DNA of 40,460 nucleotides from contig JBFISM010000015.1 of assembly GCA_041608535.1 (NCBI GenBank), positions 1 through 40,460 on the forward strand, given 5' to 3'. Source of the DNA: JBFISM01 sp041608535 (GTDB lineage Bacteria > Actinomycetota > Acidimicrobiia > Spongiisociales > UBA5794). Below, in pieces: positions 40,056 to 40,460 of this stretch (positions within the stretch are counted from its first letter, which is position 1; the number at the start of each line of letters is the position of its first letter). Under the pieces are notes generated by a model. That model was not told where the DNA came from and did not search any database. It was given only the letters and a program-made list of their open reading frames with translations. Made by a program: the position numbers and the translations under genes.

Positions 40056-40460
40056 TCCGTCGCCAAACGGGTGCGCAACGTCGCATCCGTCGATTCCTTG
40101 CAGTCGCCCTCCTCGGCATCGGCATCTTGCTCGTCGCCTGCGAGTCGAGCGGTCGAGTTCCTCCAGAAACCGTGACTCCGCCGCCGACGACGGTCTCGTC
40201 CCCGAACGCCGGGGTGACCACGACACAGGCCACGGCCACGCAGGCGGTCCCGCTGGCGCCAGAACCCATACCCGGCGAGACCTACTACGCCCCGTTCCCC
40301 CAGGCGATCACGATCGATGGTGAGCTGGCAGATTGGGAGGGAGTCCCAACAGTGGTGATGCCCCCCACGGCCGACGTGGTGATCGGGTCGACGTCCGTGG
40401 AGTTCGCAGCCGCTGCCGACGACGAGTTCCTCTATCTGATGGGCGACGTGACCGATGTCC
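40052..40460 (+). CDS. lipoprotein with CBM9-like domain, cut by the window edge
   Basis: The first 136 codons of a larger gene. A Arg-rich N-terminus and hydrophobic run lead to lipobox LVAC (Cys30). A Thr/Pro/Ala linker follows, then, from about residue 84, ITIDGELADWEGVPTVVM and FAAAADDEFLYLMGDVTDV, the pattern of a CBM9/DOMON-like sugar-binding domain. The missing part may carry a glycoside hydrolase or only binding domains. The start is GTG 40052 or 40049; no ATG is in frame. The CelR-type palindrome upstream supports a role in plant or algal glucan use. Confidence 0.65.
   Translation, partial: MIRRQTGAQRRIRRFLAVALLGIGILLVACESSGRVPPETVTPPPTTVSSPNAGVTTTQATATQAVPLAPEPIPGETYYAPFPQAITIDGELADWEGVPTVVMPPTADVVIGSTSVEFAAAADDEFLYLMGDVTDV

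Noticed and set aside
1..40460. Prophage, integrative element or genomic island borders
   Set aside because: No integrase, transposase, phage structural gene, tRNA or flanking direct repeat was seen; gene remnants are explained by deletion and frameshift.

Overview
The window is high-GC DNA with dense, often overlapping genes. It looks like an actinobacterium, probably of the Acidimicrobiia/Ilumatobacter type. This is inferred from the adenosine kinase and metK types, several lipoproteins with Thr/Pro-rich linkers, and a lipoprotein with SH3-like and SLH-like repeats. I see no rRNA, tRNA, CRISPR array, transposase or integrase.

Left part (1-11.4 kb), mostly on the minus strand: a methyltransferase-like gene, adenosine kinase (adoK) and S-adenosylmethionine synthetase (metK), which together suggest local SAM supply and adenosine recycling. 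Next is a compact nitrogen-control operon amt-glnB-glnD. It is preceded by five GTTxx units at exact 11-bp spacing, an arrangement typical of a GlnR-type activator. A serB gene (probably leaderless) diverges from it, and an SGNH-like lipoprotein follows.

Middle-left (12.3-19.2 kb): a plus-strand, translationally coupled envelope-glycan cluster. It holds two GT2 glycosyltransferases, a 74-residue protein, a large polytopic membrane protein, a membrane protein with a ComEA-like helix-hairpin-helix tail, a decayed GT2 gene and an OmpA-family protein.

Middle (19.2-32.4 kb): an alpha/beta hydrolase coupled to a minimal FAD protein; a graveyard where an ABC permease fragment abuts a frameshifted FG-GAP/UnbV fragment; a CPA1-type antiporter; a six-gene nitrate/sulfonate-class ABC transporter operon with two different permeases; a VioB/RebD-type ferritin-like protein with an SDR; an orphan TctC-like protein without a signal peptide; a 2-hydroxyacid dehydrogenase; and a CPBP membrane protease.

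Right part (32.5-40.5 kb): small membrane and secreted proteins; a coupled pair of a gluzincin metallopeptidase and a ComEC-like metallo-beta-lactamase-fold hydrolase, the best candidate for an undescribed two-gene system; an SH3/SLH-like lipoprotein followed by a strong terminator hairpin; an alpha/beta hydrolase; and, at the edge, a secreted CBM9-like lipoprotein. The last gene is preceded by a 20-bp perfect palindrome of the LacI/CelR class.

At least four gene remnants (propeller, GT2, UnbV, permease), and possibly a fifth next to metK, show ongoing gene decay by deletion and frameshift. All functional calls rest on motif and family recognition by eye. No database search was run.
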